Origin: WVZH01 sp034430425
GTDB taxonomy: Bacteria > Chloroflexota > Anaerolineae > Anaerolineales > E44-bin32
Direction of reading: 5' to 3'
NCBI GenBank assembly: GCA_034430425.1
Contig: DAOUEK010000020.1
Coordinates: 1-64,000, forward strand
DNA: 64,000 nucleotides
In this document: in pieces, positions 51,301 to 59,881 of the stretch
How positions within the stretch are numbered: the stretch's first letter is position 1
How the letters are laid out: the number at the start of each line of letters is the position of its first letter
The notes under the pieces: generated by a model
Seen by the model: only the letters and a program-made list of their open reading frames with translations
What the model was told of the DNA's origin: nothing
The model's database searches: none
Program-made: the position numbers and the translations under genes

Positions 51301-53142
51301 ATGTGTGGCATCGTTGGATATGTCGGCACGCGTAGTGCCGAGTCAATCATCTACGAGGGCTTAAACCGACTTGAATACCGCGGGTATGACTCCGCTGGTT
51401 TGGCGATCATCGATAATGGGAAAATTGAAATTCGACGGGATGCTGGAAAGCTCGCGCGTCTCGGAGAACTGCTGCAAAGCGAACCTGTGCACGGCAGCAT
51501 CGGAATCGGGCACACACGTTGGGCAACTCACGGTGAGCCAAGTGCACGTAACGCCCATCCGCATGTCGGGACGTCCGGTGAAGTTGTCCTGGTTCACAAC
51601 GGCATCGTCGAAAACTATCGTTCCTTGCGAGACGAGTTGAGCGCAGAGGGGATCGAATTCAATTCGGAGACGGACTCTGAAATCATCGTTCATCTGGTCG
51701 AACGCTATCTGGCGCTCGGTCATGATCTCGCTGAAGCAACTCGTTTGGCGATTGAGAACATTGAAGGCGCGCATGGGATTGTCCTGCTCTCGCTGCGAGA
51801 GCCTGATCGCATCGTGGCTGCCCGTATTGGCAATGCTGGAGGCGTCGTTGTGGGTGTCGGTGAGGGCGAGATGTTTGTCGCTTCTGATCTTCCCGCCATC
51901 CTGCAGCATACACGACGCGTGGTTTTCCTCGAATCGGGTCAGATGGCCGTCGTGAAACAGGATGAATTTGAAGTTTACTCGGTGCGCGGCGACAGAATCG
52001 ACGTCCAGATTCAATCCGTAGCCTGGGATCCGGTCTCCGCTGAGAAGGGGGAATACAAACACTTCATGCTCAAGGAGATATTTGAGCAGGTGCGCAGCTC
52101 GACGGACACGATCGCCGGTCGGGTCGATTTCGAGCAGGGCAGGATTCACTTACCGCAACTGAATTTAACCGAGGAACTCGCAAAGAAAATCCAGAAGATT
52201 GTGATTACGGCCTGTGGCACCGCAGCGCATGCGGGCATGGTTGGTAAGATTTTGATCGAACGCATTGCCCGTATTCCCGTGGAAGTTGATATTGCTTCGG
52301 AATTCCGTTATCGAGAGCCATTGATCGATGAGAACTCGGTCGTGCTGGCGATCAGTCAGTCTGGTGAAACTGCAGATACGTTGGCAGCCATGGCGGAGGC
52401 AAGAGAACGGAATGCGGTATTGTGGAGCATCGTCAATGCGATTGGGTCACAAGCAATGCGCATAGCCGATGGATACATTGGAATGCAAACAGGCCCTGAA
52501 ATTGGAGTTGCGTCTACCAAGGCCTTTACGGCACCGTTAATCGATCTTTACATGCTGGCGATACTTCTCGCAGATCTGCGCGGCGAGATCGAGGATTCTC
52601 GTCGAAGCGAACTGGTACGTGATTTAAGACTAATTCCGGATCTGGTGGGGAAATGCCTCGATCGCGCAGATGATGTCCAGAAGATCGCCTGGCATCTCAA
52701 AGACGTTGATCATTGTTTGTACCTCGGTAGAGGCATCAACATGCCTATCGCCTACGAAGGGGCGCTAAAGTTAAAAGAAATCTCATACATTCACGCGGAG
52801 GCATATCCGGCAGGAGAGATGAAACACGGGCCGATCGCGCTGATCGACAAAGAGATGCCCATCATTGCTCTCGCAACGGAGGATCTCTGGTATGAAAAGA
52901 TGCTGAGCCAGATCGAGCAGGCAAAGGCACGCGGTGGTGTGGTCGTGGCTGTAGCAACAGACGGGGACGAACTGCTGCCAACGATCGCTGACCACATCTT
53001 ATGGGTCCCGAAAACTCCCTGGATGCTAAGCCCGGTGACGAATTCAATACCCTTGCAGTTGCTCGCCTATCACATTGCAGTCATTCGTGGTGCAGATGTC
53101 GATCAGCCGAGGAATTTGGCGAAAAGCGTGACTGTGGAATGA
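51301..53142 (+). CDS. glmS: glutamine--fructose-6-phosphate aminotransferase (isomerizing)
   Basis: 613 residues from MCGIVGYVG; the Cys after the Met is the N-terminal nucleophile of the glutaminase domain, which fixes the start at 51301 (GGAGG lies upstream). Glutaminase domain 1-225 (THGEPSARNAHPH, LVHNGIVENY), then two SIS domains (AISQSGETADTLAA, STKAFTA, GRGINMPIAYEGALKLKE). Ends ...LAKSVTVE, the conserved C-terminus. It makes glucosamine-6-phosphate for cell-wall and envelope glycans. Controlled by the ribozyme upstream. Confidence 0.98.
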   Translation: MCGIVGYVGTRSAESIIYEGLNRLEYRGYDSAGLAIIDNGKIEIRRDAGKLARLGELLQSEPVHGSIGIGHTRWATHGEPSARNAHPHVGTSGEVVLVHNGIVENYRSLRDELSAEGIEFNSETDSEIIVHLVERYLALGHDLAEATRLAIENIEGAHGIVLLSLREPDRIVAARIGNAGGVVVGVGEGEMFVASDLPAILQHTRRVVFLESGQMAVVKQDEFEVYSVRGDRIDVQIQSVAWDPVSAEKGEYKHFMLKEIFEQVRSSTDTIAGRVDFEQGRIHLPQLNLTEELAKKIQKIVITACGTAAHAGMVGKILIERIARIPVEVDIASEFRYREPLIDENSVVLAISQSGETADTLAAMAEARERNAVLWSIVNAIGSQAMRIADGYIGMQTGPEIGVASTKAFTAPLIDLYMLAILLADLRGEIEDSRRSELVRDLRLIPDLVGKCLDRADDVQKIAWHLKDVDHCLYLGRGINMPIAYEGALKLKEISYIHAEAYPAGEMKHGPIALIDKEMPIIALATEDLWYEKMLSQIEQAKARGGVVVAVATDGDELLPTIADHILWVPKTPWMLSPVTNSIPLQLLAYHIAVIRGADVDQPRNLAKSVTVE

Positions 53143-53217
53143 GGGTGCGTTTTTTCGCAGGGCATCGATCCAGGGTGTTCAGGCAAATTCATCTTTCTTC
53201 CTGACGAAAACAAAACC

Positions 53218-53250
53218 AGAACCGCTGTTGAAAATAACAGCGGTTCTCTT
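53218..53250 (+). terminator. terminator hairpin after glmS
   Basis: A perfect 12-bp stem AGAACCGCTGTT (53218-53229) / AACAGCGGTTCT (53236-53247) followed by CTT and T-rich sequence. The reverse strand has GGTTTTGTTTTC after the stem. Confidence 0.75.
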
Positions 53251-53374
53251 GATTACGCCGAAAGCGAAGGGATTAACTTCGTTTTAAATAGTTGGATTGA
53301 ATTGGCGATACAAAGCCATGTTAAACTACAATATATATATTGCAAAATCATCCCACGGCCGAGGAGGATGAAGA

Positions 53375-54574
53375 ATGCCTCGAAGTAAAATGTGTAGTCT
53401 TTCGTTCTTCATTACGATCCTGATCGTTTTCGTAAGTTCATGCAACATGCCTGCGCCCGAACTCTCGACACCCGACCTTATGGGTACAGCTGCGGCGCAG
53501 ACGGTTGAGGCGCGCCTTACAGAGGATGAAATACCCGTGTCGACGACTTCTGTTGCTCCGGATGATAACAATCCTTCAGATCCGGACTCTGTTGAAGCGA
53601 CGAAAACAGCAACGGCAACCGTAACGAAGACACCAGGCGATGGGGATTGCACCCAGGCAATCTTCGTCGATGATATAACCATCGCGGATGGCACGGAAAT
53701 TAAACCTGGAACCAAGTTCACGAAAACATGGCGCTTGCGCAACGGCAGCTCCTGCTCCTGGACGAGTGAATACAAACTCGTGTTCTTTGATGGGGATTTG
53801 CTGGGCGCGAAGGAGTCGTATCCCCTTTTGGGCGAAGTGAAGCCTGGAGATGAAGTCGATCTCTCCATCGAATTCACAGCACCCGAACAGGAAGGCAGCT
53901 ACCGGTCGGATTGGCGCTTGAAAAGCCCGTCCGGTGTGATCTTCGGTACAGGTGGGGATGGGGATCAAAGTTTCTTTGTGGAAATCGCTGTCTCGAGTGA
54001 GGTCGAAGACCTCGACCTGGGAGCGGCAACATGGCGAGATAACTTTGATGGCTACGTTTATTGGTACCTGCTGGATACCGCTCAGACCAAATTCGAGATC
54101 AAGAACAACCAGATGGTGATGAAGACATTCAGCAAGGGCGGTCTGGATGAGTGGGGGCTTTCGAGCAGGCCGGTGGAGGATGACTTTTACCTCGAGGCTA
54201 TCGCCAAGACTGGAGATCAGTGTGCGGGTCAGGACCGCTACGGCGTTCTTGTGCGAGCGTCCGATCCAAATCATGCCTATGTGTTCGGTTTCACCTGCAA
54301 CGGCAAGTATCGGCTCTATCGTTGGAACGATGGCGAATTCAAGGCCTTGGCCGGCTGGACGAGTTCGCCGTACATTGTGTCAGGCCCGAATCAAACCAAC
54401 CGATTGGGCATATATGTTAAAGGCAGCACCTTTAAGCTCTATGCCAACGGAAAATTGTTGACATCTCTCACGGACAGCACGTTCAAAAGCGGACGCTTCG
54501 GATTGTTTATCGCCGCGGAGCAAACGAATGATTTTGAAGTGGTAGTTGAGGAAGTTGCTTATTGGGAGCAGTAA
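53375..54574 (+). CDS. lipoprotein with NBR1-Ig-like domain and C-terminal laminin-G-like domain
   Basis: 399 residues. Signal peptide and lipobox VSSC (Cys23). A Thr/Ser/Pro linker is followed by an NBR1-Ig-like domain (about 95-205; FTKTWRLRNGSSCSW, EYKLVFF, LKSPSGVIFGTG). Residues 215-399 form a jelly-roll domain of the LamG/DUF1080 type (DRYGVLVRASDPNHAYVFG, RLGIYVKGSTFKLYANGK, SGRFGLFI). It is an extracellular binding protein. GAGGAGGA precedes the ATG. It opens the lipoprotein island. Confidence 0.85.
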   Translation: MPRSKMCSLSFFITILIVFVSSCNMPAPELSTPDLMGTAAAQTVEARLTEDEIPVSTTSVAPDDNNPSDPDSVEATKTATATVTKTPGDGDCTQAIFVDDITIADGTEIKPGTKFTKTWRLRNGSSCSWTSEYKLVFFDGDLLGAKESYPLLGEVKPGDEVDLSIEFTAPEQEGSYRSDWRLKSPSGVIFGTGGDGDQSFFVEIAVSSEVEDLDLGAATWRDNFDGYVYWYLLDTAQTKFEIKNNQMVMKTFSKGGLDEWGLSSRPVEDDFYLEAIAKTGDQCAGQDRYGVLVRASDPNHAYVFGFTCNGKYRLYRWNDGEFKALAGWTSSPYIVSGPNQTNRLGIYVKGSTFKLYANGKLLTSLTDSTFKSGRFGLFIAAEQTNDFEVVVEEVAYWEQ

Positions 54575-54670
54575 CCAGCGTTCTGGATCAGATATACTGA
54601 AAATGCCTGTATTCCGTTCGAGTTTTCATCTACTGACTACGATGAGCGATGGTTTGTTGGAGGATTCCCC

Positions 54671-56230
54671 ATGTTTCGACCACGTATCGTTTTGAAATCG
54701 TTATGGATATCCATCATCCTGCTTCTCATCTCATCTTGCAGTACTTCCGATCGTGCCGCACAGTTGGCAGGAAAATCGATCGACTCGTTGGATGATGTCA
54801 AGTATGCGACGGTTCAGATCGAAGCAACGGGATCATTTGTCGATCCTCATGAGGGATTGCTATCCAACGTCGCCGGACGAGGTTCCGGGTTTATCATCGA
54901 TCCATCTGGGATCGCGGTAACCAACAATCACGTCGTCAGTGGTGCGGCAACGTTGGAAGTGTGGGTGGCGGGTGAAGAATTATCCCGTAATGCTACAATC
55001 CTCGGCGTTTCAGAATGCTCTGACCTTGCGCTTATCGATATCGATGGAGAGGATTTTCCGTATTTAGAGTGGCATGATGGCGAAATCCAGGTTGGACTAG
55101 ACGTTTACGCAGTCGGATACCCATTAGGTGATCCGGAATATACTTTGACCTCAGGGATTGTGTCGAAGGAAAAGACGAGTGGAGATACCCCATGGTCGTC
55201 CATCGACAATGTTCTGCAACACGATGCCACTATTAACCCGGGGAACTCAGGTGGACCTCTGGTAACAAGTGATGGCAAAGTAGTCGCGGTGAATTTTGCC
55301 TCCAGTCAACAGCCCGGTACGCAAGCGCAGTTCTACGCCATAAAAGTGGATGAAGCTGCAGAAATCATTGAGCAACTACGAGCTGGCGAAAACGTCACCT
55401 CGATGGGCATCAATGGTGTTGCGGTGAATGATGGTGAGAGTCTTTTTGGGATCTGGATCTACTCTGTTACTGCGGGATCTCCGGCAGACGTTGCCGGAGT
55501 CCGGCCGGGCGACATCATCGTGACACTTGAAGGCCTCGTACTTTCAACCGACGGAACGATGTCGGATTATTGCGATGTATTGCGGACGCATGGTGAAGAT
55601 GCCGTGATGAGTATTCAGGTTCTTCGGTTTGAGACGCAGGAAGTGCTGGAGGGTCGTATCAATGGACCTGCGCTGCAGGTTTCGTATTCCTTTGGTCGAG
55701 AGTTGGCGGCCAATGTAGAAGGGGAAGATCAAGTCCCATCCGGCGTATATAAAGATTTTATGGTTATCACGGATAGCCAAAGCGAGATCCAGATGGAAGT
55801 CCCAATCGCTTGGGGTGACGTCAACCCCGATGTCTTATGGGACCACACCGCCGGTCTTTGGGCTGCACCCGATCTCGTTGAATTCACGATTTTCGAAGAG
55901 GGTCCTGGGGTATCGTTTATCGCACACAACCGTGAGTATTTGGCTGTGGGCACGATCGAGGAGGAACTAGAAGACCCCTTCGTGCGTCAAGATCAATGTG
56001 TTTTCGAAGGTCGATATCCTTTTGAAAAACCCAAATTCAAAGGGATGTTTGATTTATATACGGATTGCAATGGTGCCGGCGGACCTGTAAGGTTAGCCTT
56101 GGTAGCTGAACTGCAGGACCCAACACAGGATGTTGTTATTCGGATTATCATTCAAGTCGTAACCGAAGATGATCTCTTCGCGCTTGATCATATCCTGGAG
56201 ACCTTCGCGGTAATCTCGCCGATTTTGTGA
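54671..56230 (+). CDS. HtrA/S1C-type trypsin-like protease lipoprotein with PDZ and Cys-containing C-terminal domain
   Basis: 519 residues. Lipobox ISSC (Cys23). Protease triad: His87 (TNNHVVSG), Asp118 (SECSDLALIDID), Ser193 (NPGNSGGPL). PDZ about 245-340 (SVTAGSPADVAGVRPGDIIVTLEG). The C-terminal ~165 residues form a separate domain with two cysteines (QDQCVFEG and LYTDCNG) that is also present in the next two genes. It is the most diverged member of the three. The first of three tandem paralogues on the + strand. Confidence 0.9.
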   Translation: MFRPRIVLKSLWISIILLLISSCSTSDRAAQLAGKSIDSLDDVKYATVQIEATGSFVDPHEGLLSNVAGRGSGFIIDPSGIAVTNNHVVSGAATLEVWVAGEELSRNATILGVSECSDLALIDIDGEDFPYLEWHDGEIQVGLDVYAVGYPLGDPEYTLTSGIVSKEKTSGDTPWSSIDNVLQHDATINPGNSGGPLVTSDGKVVAVNFASSQQPGTQAQFYAIKVDEAAEIIEQLRAGENVTSMGINGVAVNDGESLFGIWIYSVTAGSPADVAGVRPGDIIVTLEGLVLSTDGTMSDYCDVLRTHGEDAVMSIQVLRFETQEVLEGRINGPALQVSYSFGRELAANVEGEDQVPSGVYKDFMVITDSQSEIQMEVPIAWGDVNPDVLWDHTAGLWAAPDLVEFTIFEEGPGVSFIAHNREYLAVGTIEEELEDPFVRQDQCVFEGRYPFEKPKFKGMFDLYTDCNGAGGPVRLALVAELQDPTQDVVIRIIIQVVTEDDLFALDHILETFAVISPIL

Positions 56231-56378
56231 AGTATGATCTTTTTGTCAGGTGGCGGTATTGATCCAGACGTTGCGAAAGGATCGAAGCGATATTCAGTAA
56301 GAACGTCCTTTGCTTGTATCGTAAATCGTTTGCATGTAAGATAAATTTAGCTCTTATGATCTCCGATGGAGGAAGATA

Positions 56379-57977
56379 ATGAAACGCAGAGGATTGATAT
56401 TGGCAGTATTTGGTGTTTGTTGTTTTGCCTTCCTGCTCGCTGCTTGTGGTGGCGGCGGGGCGGCCTCTTCATTGGAAGATGCCAAAAGCGCCATCATCCA
56501 GATTGAAGCCAAGGGAAGTTTCAAGGATCCGGAAGTTGGATTAATGATGAACGTTGCCGGCCGGGGTTCCGGTTTCATCATCGACCCATCCGGCATCGCC
56601 GTGACCAACAATCACGTGGTCACCGGTGCGGCAACGCTGAAAGTATGGGTCGGTGGGGAGACGGAATCGCGCAACGCCAAGATTCTGGGGGTCTCGGAAT
56701 GCTCCGATCTGGCGGTGATCGACATCGACGGGGATGATTTCCCCTATCTGGAATGGTACGAGGGAACGATCAGCGCGGGGATGGACGTGTATGCAGCGGG
56801 ATTTCCGCTGGGTGATCCGGAATACACGCTGACGCGAGGGATTGTATCCAAGGAAAGTGCTTCAGGGGAATCGGCTTATTCTTCGGTGGACAGGGTCATC
56901 GAACACGACGCCACGATCAATCCGGGCAACTCGGGCGGACCGCTGATCACGCCGGACGGGGAAGTGGTGGGGATAAATTACCTGGGGCGTTCGCGGCCGG
57001 GTACGCAGACACAGTTCTTTGCCATTGCCCGGGACGAGGCGTTGGAGATGATCGAGATTATGCAGACCGGCGAGGATGCGGATTCGATCGGGATCAACGG
57101 GGAAGCGGTGAACAATGGTGAGGGATTGTCGGGGATCTGGGTGTCGTCGGTGAAGTCGGGATCTCCGGCGGATGTGGCAGGGATCAAGGGCGGAGACATC
57201 ATCATCACCATCGAGGGATTGGTATTGGCGACGGATTACACGATGTCGGATTACTGCGACATACTGCGGACACACGATCCTGGTGACACGCTGAACGTGC
57301 AGGTGATGCGATTCGAAACGCGTGAGTTCCTCGATGGGCAGATCAATGGCCGGCCGCTGGAATCCATGATAACCGCAGGAGCAGTTTCTTCTTCGGGAGG
57401 AGATTCTTCAGGAGATACATCTTCCGGAGGCGGATCTTCTTCCGGCGGGTCGGGTGAATTGCCAGCAGGTTCGTCATACAGCAGTTATATCAAGATCGCA
57501 GATGATGCGCGTTCTTTGAATGTCCAAATTCCTTCAGATTGGCTCGATGTCGTAGGCCCTGCCTGGGAATACGACGGTTCTGTGATTGGCGCAATGATCA
57601 TTGCCACTGGCGACCAGGCGAAATTCTATGAAGGATATTCAGAGCCTGGTGCTATGATACAGGTCACGAATGACGTTGAGTTGTTTGGTGATTACAAAAC
57701 GTACCTCGACGCTGTGCAAGGTGTTTGGCTGAATTACTGCGGCAGTGTTGATGAACGTTTTACTCACGAAAATGAACTCTGGACGGGAGCAACGGATTAT
57801 TATAGAGGTTGTGGAATTGCCGGTGAAAATGCGGGCTTGTTCCAAACCGTGGTCGTTCCGAAGGCCTATCCCGATATGTATCTTGCCAGTATTGTTGTCG
57901 TAGCCCGTTCCGAAGCCGATATCGAGGCCTGGGGTATGATCGTGAACTCACTCAACGTAGTTGGGCAACTCCCGTAA
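56379..57977 (+). CDS. HtrA/S1C-type protease lipoprotein, paralogue 2
   Basis: 532 residues. Lipobox LAAC (Cys23). Triad His79, Asp110, Ser185; PDZ about 235-330 (SVKSGSPADVAGIKGGDIIITIEG). A Gly/Ser-rich linker (about 330-362) joins it to the C-terminal domain with its two cysteines (LNYCGSV and YYRGCGIAG). The lipobox-to-PDZ part (56430-57359) is nearly the same at DNA level as in the next gene. GGAGGAAG precedes the ATG. Outer-face protein quality control or sensing is likely. Confidence 0.9.
   Translation: MKRRGLILAVFGVCCFAFLLAACGGGGAASSLEDAKSAIIQIEAKGSFKDPEVGLMMNVAGRGSGFIIDPSGIAVTNNHVVTGAATLKVWVGGETESRNAKILGVSECSDLAVIDIDGDDFPYLEWYEGTISAGMDVYAAGFPLGDPEYTLTRGIVSKESASGESAYSSVDRVIEHDATINPGNSGGPLITPDGEVVGINYLGRSRPGTQTQFFAIARDEALEMIEIMQTGEDADSIGINGEAVNNGEGLSGIWVSSVKSGSPADVAGIKGGDIIITIEGLVLATDYTMSDYCDILRTHDPGDTLNVQVMRFETREFLDGQINGRPLESMITAGAVSSSGGDSSGDTSSGGGSSSGGSGELPAGSSYSSYIKIADDARSLNVQIPSDWLDVVGPAWEYDGSVIGAMIIATGDQAKFYEGYSEPGAMIQVTNDVELFGDYKTYLDAVQGVWLNYCGSVDERFTHENELWTGATDYYRGCGIAGENAGLFQTVVVPKAYPDMYLASIVVVARSEADIEAWGMIVNSLNVVGQLP
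56430..57359 (+). repeat. direct repeat, copy 1 (protease-PDZ block)
   Basis: 930 bases that recur at 58298-59224 (927 bases, one codon shorter). Long identical runs are seen by eye, and the two copies change abruptly to unrelated sequence after GGCCGGCCGCTG. The repeat starts within the signal peptide and ends after the PDZ domain. Confidence 0.88.
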
Positions 57978-58025
57978 CAGCCGGAAAATGGTCTATAACC
58001 GGGTTTACGCAAATGTTGTTGGTTT

Positions 58026-58063
58026 GAAGCCCTGAGAGACATCTCGGGGCTTCTTCTTGTTCT
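58026..58063 (+). terminator. intrinsic terminator after protease paralogue 2
   Basis: GAAGCCC-T-GAGA pairs with TCTC-G-GGGCTTC (58026-58036 / 58043-58053) around GACA, followed by TTCTTGTTCT. It isolates paralogue 3 as its own unit. Confidence 0.75.
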
Positions 58064-58092
58064 GGCTGGATGCAAATGGGGAAAATTTCATT

Positions 58093-58120
58093 TTGTTAAT
58101 TAATTCACAATCTGTATAAT
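58093..58120 (+). promoter_or_regulatory. promoter of protease paralogue 3
   Basis: TTGTTA (58093-58098), 16-base spacer, TATAAT (58115-58120). Leader of about 120 bases without other visible signal. Confidence 0.65.
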
Positions 58121-58249
58121 CTGGGGTGAGGCAGCACGATAAATCGAATTACGCAACGATTAGAATCAATGACTATTTATTTCATCATCCGGTTGGCTTA
58201 AGTTGCCTAATGCCGATATTTTAAAGCAATCATACGGAGGAATGTATAA

Positions 58250-59824
58250 ATGCGAAAGAAAAGTGTTGTGTGGATATTCAGTATCTGCTGGTTGACGTTC
58301 TTGCTCGCTGCCTGTGGCGGTGGCGGGGCGGCCTCTTCATTGGAAGAGGCCAAAAGCGCCATCATCCAGATTGAAGCCAAGGGAAGTTTCAAGGATCCTC
58401 AAGTTGGATTGGTGATGTCCGCTGGACGGGGCTCCGGTTTCATCATCGATCCATCCGGTATTGCCATAACCAACAACCACGTGGTGACGGGTGCGGCAAC
58501 GCTGGAGGTGTGGATCGGTGGGGAGACCGAATCACACAACGCCAGGATTCTGGGGGTTTCGGAGTGTTCCGATCTGGCGGTGATCGACATCGACGGAGAA
58601 GGCTACCCTTATCTGGAATGGTACGAGGGTAGGATCAGCGCGGGGATGGATGTATATGCTGCGGGATATCCGCTGGGCGATCCGGAATATACGCTGACGC
58701 GCGGGATCGTGTCGAAGGAAAATGCGGATGGGGATTCGTCCTGGGCATCGGTGGACGACGTGATCGAGCACGACGCAACGATCAATCCGGGCAACTCGGG
58801 TGGGCCGCTGATCACGCCGGAAGGTGAGGTGGTGGGGGTCAACTACATGGGACGTACGGCATCGGGTGCGCAGACGCAGTTCTTCGCCATTGGCCGGGAC
58901 GAGGCGTTGGAGTTGATCGAGATCATGCGAACCGGCGAGGACGCTGATTCGATCGGGATCAACGGAAGTGCGGTGAACGACGGCGAGGGGTTATCGGGGA
59001 TCTGGGTGTCGTCGGTGAAATCAGGATCTCCGGCGGATGTGGCGGGGATCAAGGGTGGAGATATCATCTATACCATCGAAGGGTTGGTGTTGGCGACGGA
59101 TTACACGATGTCGGATTACTGTGATATCTTGCGGACGCACGATCCGGGTGACACGCTGAATGTGCAGGTGATGCGATTCGAAACGCGTGAGTTCCTCGAG
59201 GGGCAGATCAATGGCCGGCCGCTGTCATCATTAACCTCGCAAAGCACGGAAGAGAAAGAAGATGATGCTGCAGCGCCACCTCCGCCTACTGCAACCATGG
59301 CGCCAACTAAGGCGCCAGCTACGCCTGAAAGCGAATGGTACATTGCCGTTGACGAATATGGGTCAATTGCGGTTTCCCTGCCAACATTTCAATGGCCCAA
59401 TTACATCTACTCCGATTGGACGGAGGACGGTGAGATCGTCGGGACTTCGATCTACGCTTCATCGGATATCGAAGCGATGTTGAATTGGGAAGCCTCCGGC
59501 GTGATCTTGAGTGTTGCCGGCAATTACAGCAAGGGATATATCCAGGTGCTGGAAGAATATCGTGCTGTTTTTTCGGAAGTATGTGATGATAATAATCCCT
59601 ATAGTAGTGATTTCGAGAATGAATATTACCGTGGTCAATCGGAGCGCTATTGGCGTTGCGGTGGTCAGAACGGACCAACGGTCGATATTTACTCGCTTGT
59701 GAGTCAAGATGATCCACAGGCATTCGTGGCGACGTTGCTAATTTTCTGGTTCATTCCTAATGAATATCAACTCACGGAGGATGTGCTCCTGAATTTCACG
59801 GTTTTACCGGAAAATTTGCCGTAA
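58250..59824 (+). CDS. HtrA/S1C-type protease lipoprotein, paralogue 3
   Basis: 524 residues. Lipobox LAAC (Cys22). Triad His77, Asp108, Ser183; PDZ about 233-328. An Ala/Pro/Thr linker replaces the Gly/Ser linker of paralogue 2. The C-terminal domain again has a cysteine pair (FSEVCDDN and YWRCGGQNG). Protease and PDZ are almost identical to paralogue 2, while the last ~165 residues have diverged widely, as if the targeting end evolves separately. It has its own promoter. Confidence 0.9.
   Translation: MRKKSVVWIFSICWLTFLLAACGGGGAASSLEEAKSAIIQIEAKGSFKDPQVGLVMSAGRGSGFIIDPSGIAITNNHVVTGAATLEVWIGGETESHNARILGVSECSDLAVIDIDGEGYPYLEWYEGRISAGMDVYAAGYPLGDPEYTLTRGIVSKENADGDSSWASVDDVIEHDATINPGNSGGPLITPEGEVVGVNYMGRTASGAQTQFFAIGRDEALELIEIMRTGEDADSIGINGSAVNDGEGLSGIWVSSVKSGSPADVAGIKGGDIIYTIEGLVLATDYTMSDYCDILRTHDPGDTLNVQVMRFETREFLEGQINGRPLSSLTSQSTEEKEDDAAAPPPPTATMAPTKAPATPESEWYIAVDEYGSIAVSLPTFQWPNYIYSDWTEDGEIVGTSIYASSDIEAMLNWEASGVILSVAGNYSKGYIQVLEEYRAVFSEVCDDNNPYSSDFENEYYRGQSERYWRCGGQNGPTVDIYSLVSQDDPQAFVATLLIFWFIPNEYQLTEDVLLNFTVLPENLP
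58298..59224 (+). repeat. direct repeat, copy 2 (protease-PDZ block)
   Basis: Second copy of the block at 56430-57359, 1.87 kb downstream. One codon is missing near LVMSAGRGSG relative to copy 1. The similarity suggests recent duplication or gene conversion. Confidence 0.88.
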
Positions 59825-59881
59825 CCTGGATCGATAACAACAAAATATTTAACTGCTTTCCACGAACCAAGGAGAGTTCGT

